Both the position numbers and the translations under genes were made by a program. From contig CAJGCI010000078.1 in NCBI GenBank assembly GCA_904501855.1, positions 1 to 8,594 on the forward strand: DNA of 8,594 nucleotides, given 5' to 3'. Positions 1-5,661 of this stretch are shown piece after piece. The notes below the pieces were generated by a model that was given only the letters and a program-made list of their open reading frames with translations, ran no database searches and had not been told where the DNA came from. This DNA is from Oscillospiraceae bacterium. GTDB taxonomy: Bacteria > Bacillota > Clostridia > Oscillospirales > Oscillospiraceae. Numbering within the stretch: position 1 is the stretch's first letter; each line of letters opens with the position of its first letter.

Positions 1-5
1 ATACT

Positions 6-488
6 ATGGCGGAGTTTTCCCATTTTAATGAACAGGGCAGAGCTCGGATGGTGGATGTTTCGGAAAAGAAAAAAACGGAACGAACCGCTATTGCAGCGGG
101 AGAAGTGCTGGTAAACCAGGAAACATTTGATCTGATCAAATCCGGAGGAATCGCCAAGGGCGATGTGCTTGGAACCGCTCAGATCGGCGGGATCATGGGG
201 GCGAAGCATACACCGGACCTTATTCCAATGTGTCATCCGATCATGGTATCCGGAATCGATATCGAGTTTAATCTCAATGAGGAAAAACTGGCAGTGGAGA
301 TCTGTGCCACGGCCAAATGCACCGGTGTGACCGGCGTGGAAATGGAAGCGATGACCGCGGTTTCTGTTGCGGCGCTTACCGTATATGATATGTGCAAAGC
401 GGTCCAGAAGGATATGGTAATCAGCAATATCCGGCTGCTGAAGAAAACCGGTGGAAAAAGCGGTACATTCGAACGGAAAGAGAGCTGA
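6..488 (+). CDS. moaC: Cyclic pyranopterin monophosphate synthase MoaC
   Basis: MoaC acts with the radical-SAM enzyme MoaA in the first step of molybdenum cofactor synthesis, converting the MoaA product 3',8-cyclo-GTP to cyclic pyranopterin monophosphate in the cytoplasm. The 160-aa product has the usual family length, and its start lines up with that of E. coli MoaC (SHFNEQGRARMVDVS here). The known functional residues are visible at the E. coli positions: Lys51 (KGDV), His77 in MCHP, and Asp128 and Lys131 in YDMCKAVQKDMVI. The C-terminal GGKSG loop is also present. The ATG at 6 is the natural start, but only five bases lie upstream, so its ribosome binding site and promoter cannot be seen. 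The next gene, encoding a MOSC protein, follows after 6 nt, so the two are probably cotranscribed within a larger moa operon to the left. The identification is secure. Confidence 0.98.
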   Translation: MAEFSHFNEQGRARMVDVSEKKKTERTAIAAGEVLVNQETFDLIKSGGIAKGDVLGTAQIGGIMGAKHTPDLIPMCHPIMVSGIDIEFNLNEEKLAVEICATAKCTGVTGVEMEAMTAVSVAALTVYDMCKAVQKDMVISNIRLLKKTGGKSGTFERKES

Positions 489-494
489 AGGTCA

Positions 495-935
495 ATGGCA
501 ACAGTTGCTGCGATTAATATCAGTGAAATACGAGGAATCCAGAAGCACGAGATCCCGGAAGCGTTTTTGAAGGAAGGCTGGGGGATCGAAGGAGATGCCC
601 ATGCAGGAAACTGGCATCGGCAGGTGAGCCTTCTCAGTACCGACAGTGTTCAGACCATGCAGGATAAGCTGGATTTCAAGCTGGAGCATGGTGCCTTTGC
701 AGAGAACATCCTTGTAGAAGGGATGGAAGTTCATACCCTGCCGGTCGGAACCAGATTGAAAATAGGGGAAGCACTGGCAGAAGTGACACAGATCGGCAAA
801 GAGTGTCATAAGGGGTGCGCGATCCGAGAGATCACCGGAGATTGTGTGATGCCAAGAGAAGGGATTTTCGTGAAGGTGCTTCAATCCGGAAACGTAAAAA
901 CCGGAGATGAAATCTCAGTTTGCGAGGACAAATAA
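495..935 (+). CDS. MOSC domain-containing protein
   Basis: This 146-aa protein is a stand-alone MOSC (MOCO sulfurase C-terminal) domain. Such domains are thought to handle sulfur or bind molybdenum cofactor, using a conserved cysteine. Visible family features are the GWGIEGDAHAG segment (residues 28-38, with Gly33, Asp34, His36 and Gly38), the FAENILVEG strand around 68-76, and the cysteine motif GKECHKGCAI, with Cys104 and Cys108. Cys117 is a further cysteine. In many clostridia this domain is encoded beside or fused to a MogA/MoaB-type molybdopterin adenylyltransferase; here it is alone. It starts 6 nt after moaC, with a GAAGG at 487-491 that sits unusually close to the ATG, so translation may be coupled to moaC. 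A role in cofactor sulfuration or transfer is inferred from family and neighbour; the exact substrate is unknown. Confidence 0.93.
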   Translation: MATVAAINISEIRGIQKHEIPEAFLKEGWGIEGDAHAGNWHRQVSLLSTDSVQTMQDKLDFKLEHGAFAENILVEGMEVHTLPVGTRLKIGEALAEVTQIGKECHKGCAIREITGDCVMPREGIFVKVLQSGNVKTGDEISVCEDK

Positions 936-1213
936 GAAATAATAAGCCGGCATTTTCTTCCGCGGCGGCGCGGAAGAAATGCCGGCATGTTGCATAATAT
1001 CAAAAAAAGAGGAAATATTGCACAAAACGGAAATAATACCTGTTAAACAGAAATTACTGTAACAGAAAATGAAAGCGAAAAACACCGAATGATAGAGGTA
1101 AATAGTTATCTGGATTATTATAATTCTGCCCATAAGTATACAACAGCAGTCTATGCATTTAGGCTTCCTGTATGACCAGTTTTTGATATAAGATAGTAGA
1201 AGGAGTGAATAAT
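936..1213. other. AT-rich intergenic region
   Basis: After the hairpin at 946-986 this stretch becomes markedly AT-rich and holds no gene I can support. A TATAAT at 1119-1124 and a TATAAG at 1187-1192 are possible -10 elements for the downstream gene, but neither has a convincing -35 hexamer at the right distance. Only very short open frames occur (for example 28 codons from the ATG at 1089), and none has a ribosome binding site. Confidence 0.4.
946..986 (+). terminator. Long GC-rich hairpin after the moaC-MOSC pair
   Basis: A hairpin with a 17-bp stem, broken by one bulged T in the 5' arm, starts 11 bases after the MOSC stop codon. The arms are 946-963 and 970-986 and the loop is the six bases 964-969. 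The position suggests an operon-end transcription terminator or 3' RNA stabiliser. No T-tract follows on the plus strand, so this is not a textbook intrinsic terminator. The minus strand past the hairpin is somewhat T-rich, but no minus-strand gene reads into it. Confidence 0.5.
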
Positions 1214-1858
1214 ATGAAAAAAACAGTTTATAGTATTTGTCTTCTTGTAGTAGTCGGAGTGCTGATTGCAATATTAGGCCTTGGTAGAAGAGCAAGAGTT
1301 GAACCCGAAATAGAAACACTCCTAAAAAAAGCTGTATTATTGATAGCTGATGTTGGAACAGTAATTAATAAAGACGGCGCAATCGATACTGGGTGTCTTC
1401 AGGAATATGAAAACAATCTATCTGAAATATTTAAAGATGATTCAAAGGAAGCTCAAAAGTATCTGGAAACAAAAAGGCAGGTTTATGAATCGTTTAATAA
1501 TCATTCTGATGCAGTGCTTGAAAATGCAATAACAGATTTTGATGTGCGGACATATGACGAAAAAGGGGATGCCGCAAAGGTCGTTTTTGACTATACCTTA
1601 ATTCAAAAGTATATCCCATATTTCAAGAAAAAAGGGCTATATGTAGCAAGCATGTCTGCAGGAAAAGAAACGGTCGAATGTGAATTGGAAAAACAGGAAG
1701 ATGGTAATTGGAAAATAGTTCAAACGAAATCGGTTCATTATGAATCAGGAACACTTGAGCAAATGAATATTACAGATACAGATTATACGAAACTGTTTAA
1801 GACAAGACAGGAGGCGTGTGATTACCTAAACAAAATTGATGTTATTAGTTTTAGATGA
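1214..1858 (+). CDS. Membrane-anchored protein of unknown function
   Basis: I do not recognise a family with confidence. The ATG at 1214 is preferred over the in-frame GTG at 1205 because AGAAGGAG (1198-1205) lies 8 nt upstream of the ATG and overlaps the GTG. The product is 214 aa. A short basic N-terminus (MKKT) is followed by one hydrophobic segment (about residues 5-21) and then GRRARVEPE, which fits an uncleaved signal anchor; no lipobox cysteine is seen. The rest is hydrophilic and should lie outside the membrane. The pattern of strands ending near GNWKIVQTKSVHYESG resembles small NTF2-like extracytoplasmic domains, but this is a weak impression. The gene is much more AT-rich than its neighbours, stands alone between a hairpin and its own terminator, and may have been acquired by transfer. 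Confidence 0.8.
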   Translation: MKKTVYSICLLVVVGVLIAILGLGRRARVEPEIETLLKKAVLLIADVGTVINKDGAIDTGCLQEYENNLSEIFKDDSKEAQKYLETKRQVYESFNNHSDAVLENAITDFDVRTYDEKGDAAKVVFDYTLIQKYIPYFKKKGLYVASMSAGKETVECELEKQEDGNWKIVQTKSVHYESGTLEQMNITDTDYTKLFKTRQEACDYLNKIDVISFR

Positions 1859-1881
1859 GAAGTCATCGCACTGATCTAAAT

Positions 1882-1929
1882 AGAGACCGTTGATTCAATC
1901 AAAAGTTGAAAGCAACGGTCTCTGTTTTT
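1882..1929 (+). terminator. Intrinsic terminator, possibly bidirectional
   Basis: An 11-bp perfect stem (1882-1892 with 1913-1923) encloses a loop that itself holds a TTCAA/TTGAA pair (1894-1898 with 1906-1910), and GTTTTT follows. It lies 23 bases after the stop of the unknown membrane protein gene and 12 bases beyond the stop of the convergent MBL-fold gene. It can end transcription from the left. On the minus strand only a short T-run follows, so it would be a weaker terminator for the three-gene operon. Confidence 0.88.
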
Positions 1930-1940
1930 GTGATTATTAA

Positions 1941-2561
1941 TCAAATGATATCTTTTAAAACGGCAACCTGCTTGGGAAGGTCTTTGGAGATCTCGATGCT
2001 GTTTACATCATAATGGATGATCTCATATTCCGATCCGATAAAGTACTCCATCAGATCGTCCAGATGGTAAAGTCTGCGATTTGCGATGTGACCGTGCTGA
2101 TAATGCATCGGAATCAGAACGGTCGGATCGATCACTCTTGCCTGCAGAGAAAGATCATAAGACGGCATCGTCCGGGTGGAGCCGCAGCCGATCATCAGCA
2201 CATCAGTACCTTCAAATCGGTCGTCTTCCACACGGCAGCCGAGATCACCGGTGTGAACCAGTTTAAACCCGTCGCTGGTAGTGATGATGTGGATCTTATT
2301 GGGACCGCGCATGATGCCTCCGCGGGTATCGTGGAACGCATCTATCACTTCTACCTGAAAAGGGCAATCTCCGGAAAAGGGGATGATGTTAACAGCATTG
2401 CGGTTGTTGTGTCTGCTGTGCTCGTGACTGACGAGCACCATATTGGCCTCTGTTCTCAGTACGGGGTACTGAGTTCCGGTGTTGTCGTAAGGATCGATAA
2501 CGATGGAATATCCGTTGTGGACAATTTTAAAACAGGAACGGCCAAACCAGTGAATAGTCAT
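1941..2561 (-). CDS. MBL-fold (UlaG-like) hydrolase-family protein with altered metal motif
   Basis: This 206-aa protein has the short metallo-beta-lactamase fold typical of the UlaG-like branch. It opens with MTIHWFGRSCFKI and has an early VIDPY strand (residues 21-25). The metal-binding motif reads SHEHSRHNN (residues 45-53), where families normally have HxHxDH; the aspartate that usually binds the second metal is Arg50. Other likely ligands remain: His78 (AFHD), His104 and Asp106 (HTGDLG), and His153 (PMHY). A Gly-Cys-Gly segment (125-127) replaces the usual PVGG-type loop. It may bind one metal or act as a non-hydrolytic or specialised phosphoesterase; the substrate is unknown. The start at 2561 has an AGAGGGG ribosome binding site inside the end of the preceding DUF4037 gene, whose stop is only 5 nt away, so it is the last gene of a three-gene operon. 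Confidence 0.88.
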   Translation of the reverse strand: MTIHWFGRSCFKIVHNGYSIVIDPYDNTGTQYPVLRTEANMVLVSHEHSRHNNRNAVNIIPFSGDCPFQVEVIDAFHDTRGGIMRGPNKIHIITTSDGFKLVHTGDLGCRVEDDRFEGTDVLMIGCGSTRTMPSYDLSLQARVIDPTVLIPMHYQHGHIANRRLYHLDDLMEYFIGSEYEIIHYDVNSIEISKDLPKQVAVLKDII

Positions 2562-2566
2562 ATTTT

Positions 2567-3490
2567 TTACCCCTCTGTAATATTTAAAGAGCGAATCGCA
2601 GGATCTGAGATGTGCTCCATGATTTCATATGCGTGCGGCTCCAGGTAATCCCAGTTGCCGTGGGTGAGGTGCTGCCGAAGCAGTTCATCCCTCACATTGA
2701 TGCAGATGTCTTCAATGACATCTTTTTTTGTCTCGATGCCAGTTTTGTCGTTGTCACCCACCAGCAGAAACTCCAGCGCATCCTTCATGTTTCCGAGAAT
2801 GGGAAGTGCGGACATTGCGCGGAGAGACCATTTGTAATACGGCATATGCCGTCGGTTTAAAAGAAAGACCAGATCAATGGCCGCAGGGACGAATTCCCCC
2901 AATGCCAACATGGCAGCACCGGCTTCTCCATGGGAAAGACACCGGGAGTAATTATACTGTCCTGCCTGTGCCATGACAAATGCCCGGGAAGCCAGCTTCT
3001 TTTTCCGGACATCTTCCGGCATGCCATTCAGCAGATGTTCGCGGTATTCCGAGAACAGTCCGAGATCATCCCGATAGACCCAGCCGTTGGTCGCTTCAGC
3101 CAGTGCCCAGGAAGGAATGGACAGCCAGTGCTGCCAGTCTTCCGGCAGGGATTCCGAACCGGTGTAGCGGGAATAGAATTCCGGAATACAGAAAACACCG
3201 GAGGCAGAGCTTCCTTCTTTGCTGCTCTCTGCCGGATGGGGAACCGGTAATGCCTGATAGCAGCGTTCCAGAGAGTATCCGATCTGATTAAAGTCTTCTT
3301 TGGTCAGCCACATGGAAAAACCGGGAGCAAAATCATGATCCTGAGACAGAGAATCGTCAAAACCGAAGCATTCCGAACCGTGTCCGACAAAACCGCATGC
3401 GATACGCTCTTCCCACTGGGGGAATTTCTCGTGGATCATTTCCCGGCCGTATTGTTCATAAAACTTTCTGGATTCTTGTGCTCCGGTCAT
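2567..3490 (-). CDS. DUF4037 nucleotidyltransferase-like protein
   Basis: The product is 307 aa from the ATG at 3490, which overlaps the TGA of the upstream TPR gene as ATGA. A longer frame reaches back to 3562, but those 24 residues read through the TPR gene and are unlikely to be used. The signature is GHGSECFGFDDSLSQDHDF (residues 36-54). It is typical of DUF4037 proteins and resembles the GS...[S]DxD motif of minimal DNA-polymerase-beta-type nucleotidyltransferases, with Asp51 and Asp53 as the candidate metal ligands. The C-terminal half (about 130-300) is mostly helical, as in proteins with a KNTase-like C-terminal helical domain. Known DUF4037 proteins have no established substrate, so nucleotidyl transfer is an inference from the motif. 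Coupling to the TPR gene upstream and the MBL gene downstream suggests one shared task. Confidence 0.9.
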   Translation of the reverse strand: MTGAQESRKFYEQYGREMIHEKFPQWEERIACGFVGHGSECFGFDDSLSQDHDFAPGFSMWLTKEDFNQIGYSLERCYQALPVPHPAESSKEGSSASGVFCIPEFYSRYTGSESLPEDWQHWLSIPSWALAEATNGWVYRDDLGLFSEYREHLLNGMPEDVRKKKLASRAFVMAQAGQYNYSRCLSHGEAGAAMLALGEFVPAAIDLVFLLNRRHMPYYKWSLRAMSALPILGNMKDALEFLLVGDNDKTGIETKKDVIEDICINVRDELLRQHLTHGNWDYLEPHAYEIMEHISDPAIRSLNITEG

Positions 3491-4308
3491 GCAGGACAGA
3501 TCCTTCCTTCCAATTCTTTCACATAAAGAAAATAGCCGAAATAACGGAACGCATCCAGACATTTGGATACCGTAAAACGGTAATAGCCATCCCTCGGGAT
3601 GTTCTTACTGTTCAGATACTCCCATGCCTGCTCCATGTATTCGTTGATCCGGGGATCCTCGGGATCCTGATGATCATACATATGGGCAAGATTGCAGCAT
3701 GTGACAGCCAGTTCATACTCCGGCTGTACGCAGGTCTTGATGGTCTTCATCGCCTGCATGAAGCAGATCTCGGCTTTCTCATAATTGCCTACGTCATCAT
3801 ACGACAGAGCCATGTTGTTGTAAAGCCCCCCGAACCGATAGTCATCCGGAGCCAGATTGTTCTGGTAAACCCGGCATACATGTTCGAAGATAGGGAGGGA
3901 TTCCAACGCCTTTCCGAATGCCTTCATCGTGGTGGCGGCATTCAGGAGTACCGTGGCACCGGAGACGGTGTTTGCAAGTCCGTGGTCTTTGATGATGTCC
4001 ATCCCACGGGAACATGCATCCAGTCCGGCATCGGATTCTGCCGTCCTCCGATAATAACCCATGAGCTCGGACAGCAGGGAGAGTTCTCCCCGCCAGTCAC
4101 CCATCCCGTGGGCGCGGGTGCGCCAGTCACGCAGAAATTCTCCGGCTTCTTCTTCCATGCCCTTTTGGAACAGTCCGTCCAGCCGTTCGATGATCTGAGG
4201 AACGGGAACGGCATGATCGCAGGGGGTTTGATCCGGTGCTTTCTGATACTCGGAAGCATCAAAACAGCAGCAGCTGTCCATATAATCGTTTTTGTCATTT
4301 AATACCAT
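3487..4308 (-). CDS. Tetratricopeptide repeat protein
   Basis: This 273-aa protein is mostly tandem TPR-type helix pairs, which normally mediate protein-protein contacts. The clearest repeat is about residues 160-193 (GGLYNNMALSYDDVGNYEKA), with degenerate repeats at about 73-106, 117-150 and 201-235. The N-terminal 35 residues are not repeat-like and contain three adjacent cysteines (Cys13-15). There is no signal peptide, so it should be cytoplasmic. The ATG at 4308 is preferred over the in-frame GTG at 4314 because GGTGAG (4319-4314) then lies at normal distance. It is the first gene of the minus-strand operon, and its stop overlaps the DUF4037 start. It probably acts as a partner or scaffold for the DUF4037 protein. 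The exact role is unknown. Confidence 0.88.
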   Translation of the reverse strand: MVLNDKNDYMDSCCCFDASEYQKAPDQTPCDHAVPVPQIIERLDGLFQKGMEEEAGEFLRDWRTRAHGMGDWRGELSLLSELMGYYRRTAESDAGLDACSRGMDIIKDHGLANTVSGATVLLNAATTMKAFGKALESLPIFEHVCRVYQNNLAPDDYRFGGLYNNMALSYDDVGNYEKAEICFMQAMKTIKTCVQPEYELAVTCCNLAHMYDHQDPEDPRINEYMEQAWEYLNSKNIPRDGYYRFTVSKCLDAFRYFGYFLYVKELEGRICPA

Positions 4309-4352
4309 TTTCACTCACCATCACAAAGGATAGCAGAAAAACGGCTGCCTCA

Positions 4353-4370
4353 TTGTGGCAGATACCACAA
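4353..4370. promoter_or_regulatory. Inverted repeat upstream of the TPR operon
   Basis: TTGTGG and CCACAA arms of 6 bp are separated by six bases (CAGATA), 45-62 bases upstream of the TPR gene start. An 18-bp dyad in this position could be an operator for the minus-strand operon or a small hairpin. I cannot tell which, and no regulator gene is nearby. Confidence 0.3.
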
Positions 4371-4520
4371 CGAAAAAATCGAATCAGAAAAAGTTCTCCG
4401 CATGAAAACGGGAGAATTTCCGTTAGGAAACAGGACTTTTTGTGGTGTCGGCCGAAAACAGTCAAACCTGACGCACACACTACAGATCGCTGGCAGATTA
4501 TAAGCTACAATAAAAGCAGA

Positions 4521-4543
4521 AAAAGAAAAGGGGATTTTCTTTT
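4521..4543 (+). other. AT-only hairpin
   Basis: AAAAGAAAA (4521-4529) pairs perfectly with TTTTCTTTT (4535-4543) across a five-base GGGGA loop. It lies 30 bases before the terminator-like hairpin at 4574. With so few G-C pairs it is a weak structure in RNA; it may be part of a leader fold or be incidental. Confidence 0.3.
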
Positions 4544-4573
4544 GGTATCTTTTGTCCAAACGGAACGGCAGTG

Positions 4574-4622
4574 AATTAGCGAATCGTCCAGTTTTATTCG
4601 GAGAGGTGATTGCTAATTTTTT
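4574..4622 (+). terminator. Terminator-like hairpin in the long upstream region
   Basis: The arms 4574-4585 and 4608-4618 form 11 pairs with one bulged G (4581). They are followed directly by a T-run at 4617-4622 that partly overlaps the stem. The loop of 22 bases can form a small inner TCC/GGA pair. It reads on the plus strand, yet no plus-strand gene lies upstream within this region. It would therefore end either a short non-coding transcript or an early part of the leader of the nitrogenase-like operon. The stem has few G-C pairs, so the call is moderate. Confidence 0.45.
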
Positions 4623-4627
4623 AATCC

Positions 4628-4657
4628 TTGTGTTTTGGATTCGGATGCCTTTAAAAT
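4628..4657 (+). promoter_or_regulatory. Weak sigma-70-type promoter candidate
   Basis: TTGTGT (4628-4633) and TAAAAT (4652-4657) are separated by 18 bases, just after the terminator-like hairpin. The -10 is good but the -35 matches consensus at only three of six positions. If used, transcription would start near 4663 and give a leader of about 235 nt before the NifH-like gene. Confidence 0.25.
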
Positions 4658-4781
4658 AAGGTATGAGAAAAGAGCTTCTGACGAAAAGAGTTCCATCGAT
4701 TCGAAAGAACAGACAGATCCATAAGACGCGCACGCTCTGACAGCAAGGAAGAATCCGAGCAATAATAGCGGTGGGAAGCGA

Positions 4782-4806
4782 GATACTGTTCCGGGAGAAC
4801 AGTATC
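4782..4806 (+). other. Perfect 10-bp hairpin in the leader
   Basis: GATACTGTTC (4782-4791) pairs perfectly with GAACAGTATC (4797-4806) across a CGGGA loop. No T-run follows, so it is not itself a terminator. The next bases (4803-4818) repeat the GTATC theme in a near-palindrome around CCGATTCGG, which allows an alternative pairing of the same bases. It is probably a structural stem of the leader RNA or a protein binding site. Confidence 0.5.
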
Positions 4807-4846
4807 CGATTCGGTATCTTTGTTATTGTTTTATAAGATTTCTAAC

Positions 4847-4884
4847 ACTCTTTCGCTGTAGACCGGCGGAAGAGTTTTTGTTTT
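4847..4884 (+). terminator. Intrinsic terminator just before the NifH-like gene
   Basis: ACTCTTTCGC (4847-4856) pairs with GCGGAAGAGT (4866-4875), ten pairs including one G-T wobble, across a nine-base loop. TTTTTGTTTT (4875-4884) follows immediately. The AGGAGGA ribosome binding site of the next gene begins at 4887, so the terminator sits inside the leader and should cut off expression unless it is prevented from forming. No plus-strand gene upstream needs it as an end signal. Confidence 0.75.
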
Positions 4885-4899
4885 ACAGGAGGAACGGAT

Positions 4900-5661
4900 A
4901 TGATCAAGATCGCAGTGTATGGAAAAGGCGGCATCGGGAAATCCACGATGACCAGCAACCTGGCCGCAGCGTTTGCCTATCTGGGAAAAAATGTGATCCA
5001 GATCGGGTGTGATCCCAAAGCGGACTCCACCATGAATCTGCTGGGAGGAGAATTGCTGCAGCCGGTCATGAATTTCATGCGTGAGAACGATCGTGATCCG
5101 GAGTCGTTGGAGGAGATCTCCAAAGAAGGATACGGAGGGATCCTCTGTATCGAGACCGGAGGACCAACACCCGGCCTCGGCTGTGCCGGACGGGGCATCA
5201 TTGCCACGTTTAACCTGCTGGAAGATCTCAAGCTGTTTGAGACGAGAAAACCGGATGTCGTTCTGTATGATGTGCTGGGCGATGTGGTATGCGGCGGGTT
5301 TGCCGCTCCTATCCGGGAAGGATACGCGGAGAAAGTGCTGATCGTCACCTCCGGTGAAAAGATGGCTCTGTACGCAGCCAACAACATCAATACGGCGGTA
5401 AAGAATTTTGAGGATCGAAGCTACGCAACGGTCTTCGGCGTGATCATGAATCGTCGAAATGTGGAAAACGAAGAGGAAAAGGTCCGTGCCTTTGCGGAGG
5501 AAAACGGACTGAAGATCGTGGCAGATATTCCGCGCAGCAACGAGATCAATCGCTACGAAGATCAGGGCATGACCGTGATCGAAGCAGATCCCTCTCTGCC
5601 CATCAGCCGGAAATTCATCGATCTTGCAAAACTTCTGATGGAAGATGAGGAACAGACATGA
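4900..5661 (+). CDS. NifH-like nitrogenase-type reductase (iron protein)
   Basis: This 253-aa protein belongs to the NifH/BchL/CfbC family of homodimeric ATPases, which pass electrons from a bridging [4Fe-4S] cluster to a component-1 partner. Seen in sequence: P-loop GKGGIGKST (residues 8-16), switch I GCDPKADST (36-44), cluster cysteine Cys95 in GLGCAGRGI, switch II DVLGDV (124-129) and the second cluster cysteine Cys131 in VVCGGFA. It is shorter than classical NifH (about 290 aa), lacking part of the C-terminal extension, as in other nitrogenase-like families. AGGAGGA (4887-4893) lies 6 nt before the ATG. The end overlaps the next gene as ATGA. The electron-donor role is secure; the final substrate is not known. 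It is not expected to be true NifH, because the partner subunits lack nitrogenase cofactor ligands. Confidence 0.96.
   Translation: MIKIAVYGKGGIGKSTMTSNLAAAFAYLGKNVIQIGCDPKADSTMNLLGGELLQPVMNFMRENDRDPESLEEISKEGYGGILCIETGGPTPGLGCAGRGIIATFNLLEDLKLFETRKPDVVLYDVLGDVVCGGFAAPIREGYAEKVLIVTSGEKMALYAANNINTAVKNFEDRSYATVFGVIMNRRNVENEEEKVRAFAEENGLKIVADIPRSNEINRYEDQGMTVIEADPSLPISRKFIDLAKLLMEDEEQT

Larger units (their letters stand above)
4658..4884 (+). promoter_or_regulatory. Candidate attenuator or riboswitch leader of the nitrogenase-like operon
   Basis: This leader ends in an intrinsic terminator placed just before the ribosome binding site of the first gene, the usual design of transcription attenuation. 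A perfect 10-bp hairpin (4782-4791 with 4797-4806, loop CGGGA) stands upstream. The 5' arm of the terminator could pair instead with CGAAAAGAGT (4682-4691, one bulged A) or with CGAAAGA (4702-4708), so an antiterminator form is possible. GAAAAGAG occurs twice (4667-4674 and 4683-4690). I do not recognise the conserved core of a T-box, cobalamin, TPP, SAM-I, FMN or other common riboswitch. The signal it senses is unknown. Confidence 0.5.
4309..4899. other. Divergent intergenic region with leader and hairpins
   Basis: These 591 bases separate the minus-strand TPR operon from the plus-strand nitrogenase-like operon and hold no convincing protein gene. They contain, from the left: an inverted repeat (4353-4370) near the TPR start; a 6-bp TTCTCC/GGAGAA pair (4394-4399 with 4411-4416), which on the minus strand is followed by CTTTTT; an AT-only hairpin (4521-4543); a terminator-like hairpin (4574-4622); a weak promoter candidate (4628-4657); a 10-bp perfect hairpin (4782-4806); and a second, better terminator (4847-4884) directly before the ribosome binding site of the NifH-like gene. 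The density of structure suggests a regulated leader RNA. Confidence 0.6.

Noticed and set aside
6..935. The molybdenum-cofactor genes as a sign that the downstream complex is a molybdenum nitrogenase
   Set aside because: MoaC makes pyranopterin cofactor, not FeMo-co. The genes are 4 kb away with an opposing operon between them, and the component-1-like proteins lack FeMo-co ligands.
1089..1175. A 28-codon frame containing SYLDYYN, faintly like the C-terminal end of some IS transposases
   Set aside because: It is too short, has no ribosome binding site, and has no terminal inverted repeats or neighbouring transposase remains.
3491..3562. A 24-residue N-terminal extension of the DUF4037 protein beginning at 3562
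   Set aside because: It reads through the end of the TPR gene, while the ATG at 3490 gives the typical ATGA overlap and a start close to the family domain.
3397..4302. A 301-codon plus-strand frame opposite the TPR and DUF4037 genes
   Set aside because: The minus strand has recognisable TPR repeats with good ribosome binding sites; this frame has no family features.
4658..4884. The leader as a known T-box, cobalamin or other common riboswitch
   Set aside because: I could not find the conserved cores (for example a T-box TGGNACCGCG element or a cobalamin-box motif), so only an unclassified leader is claimed.
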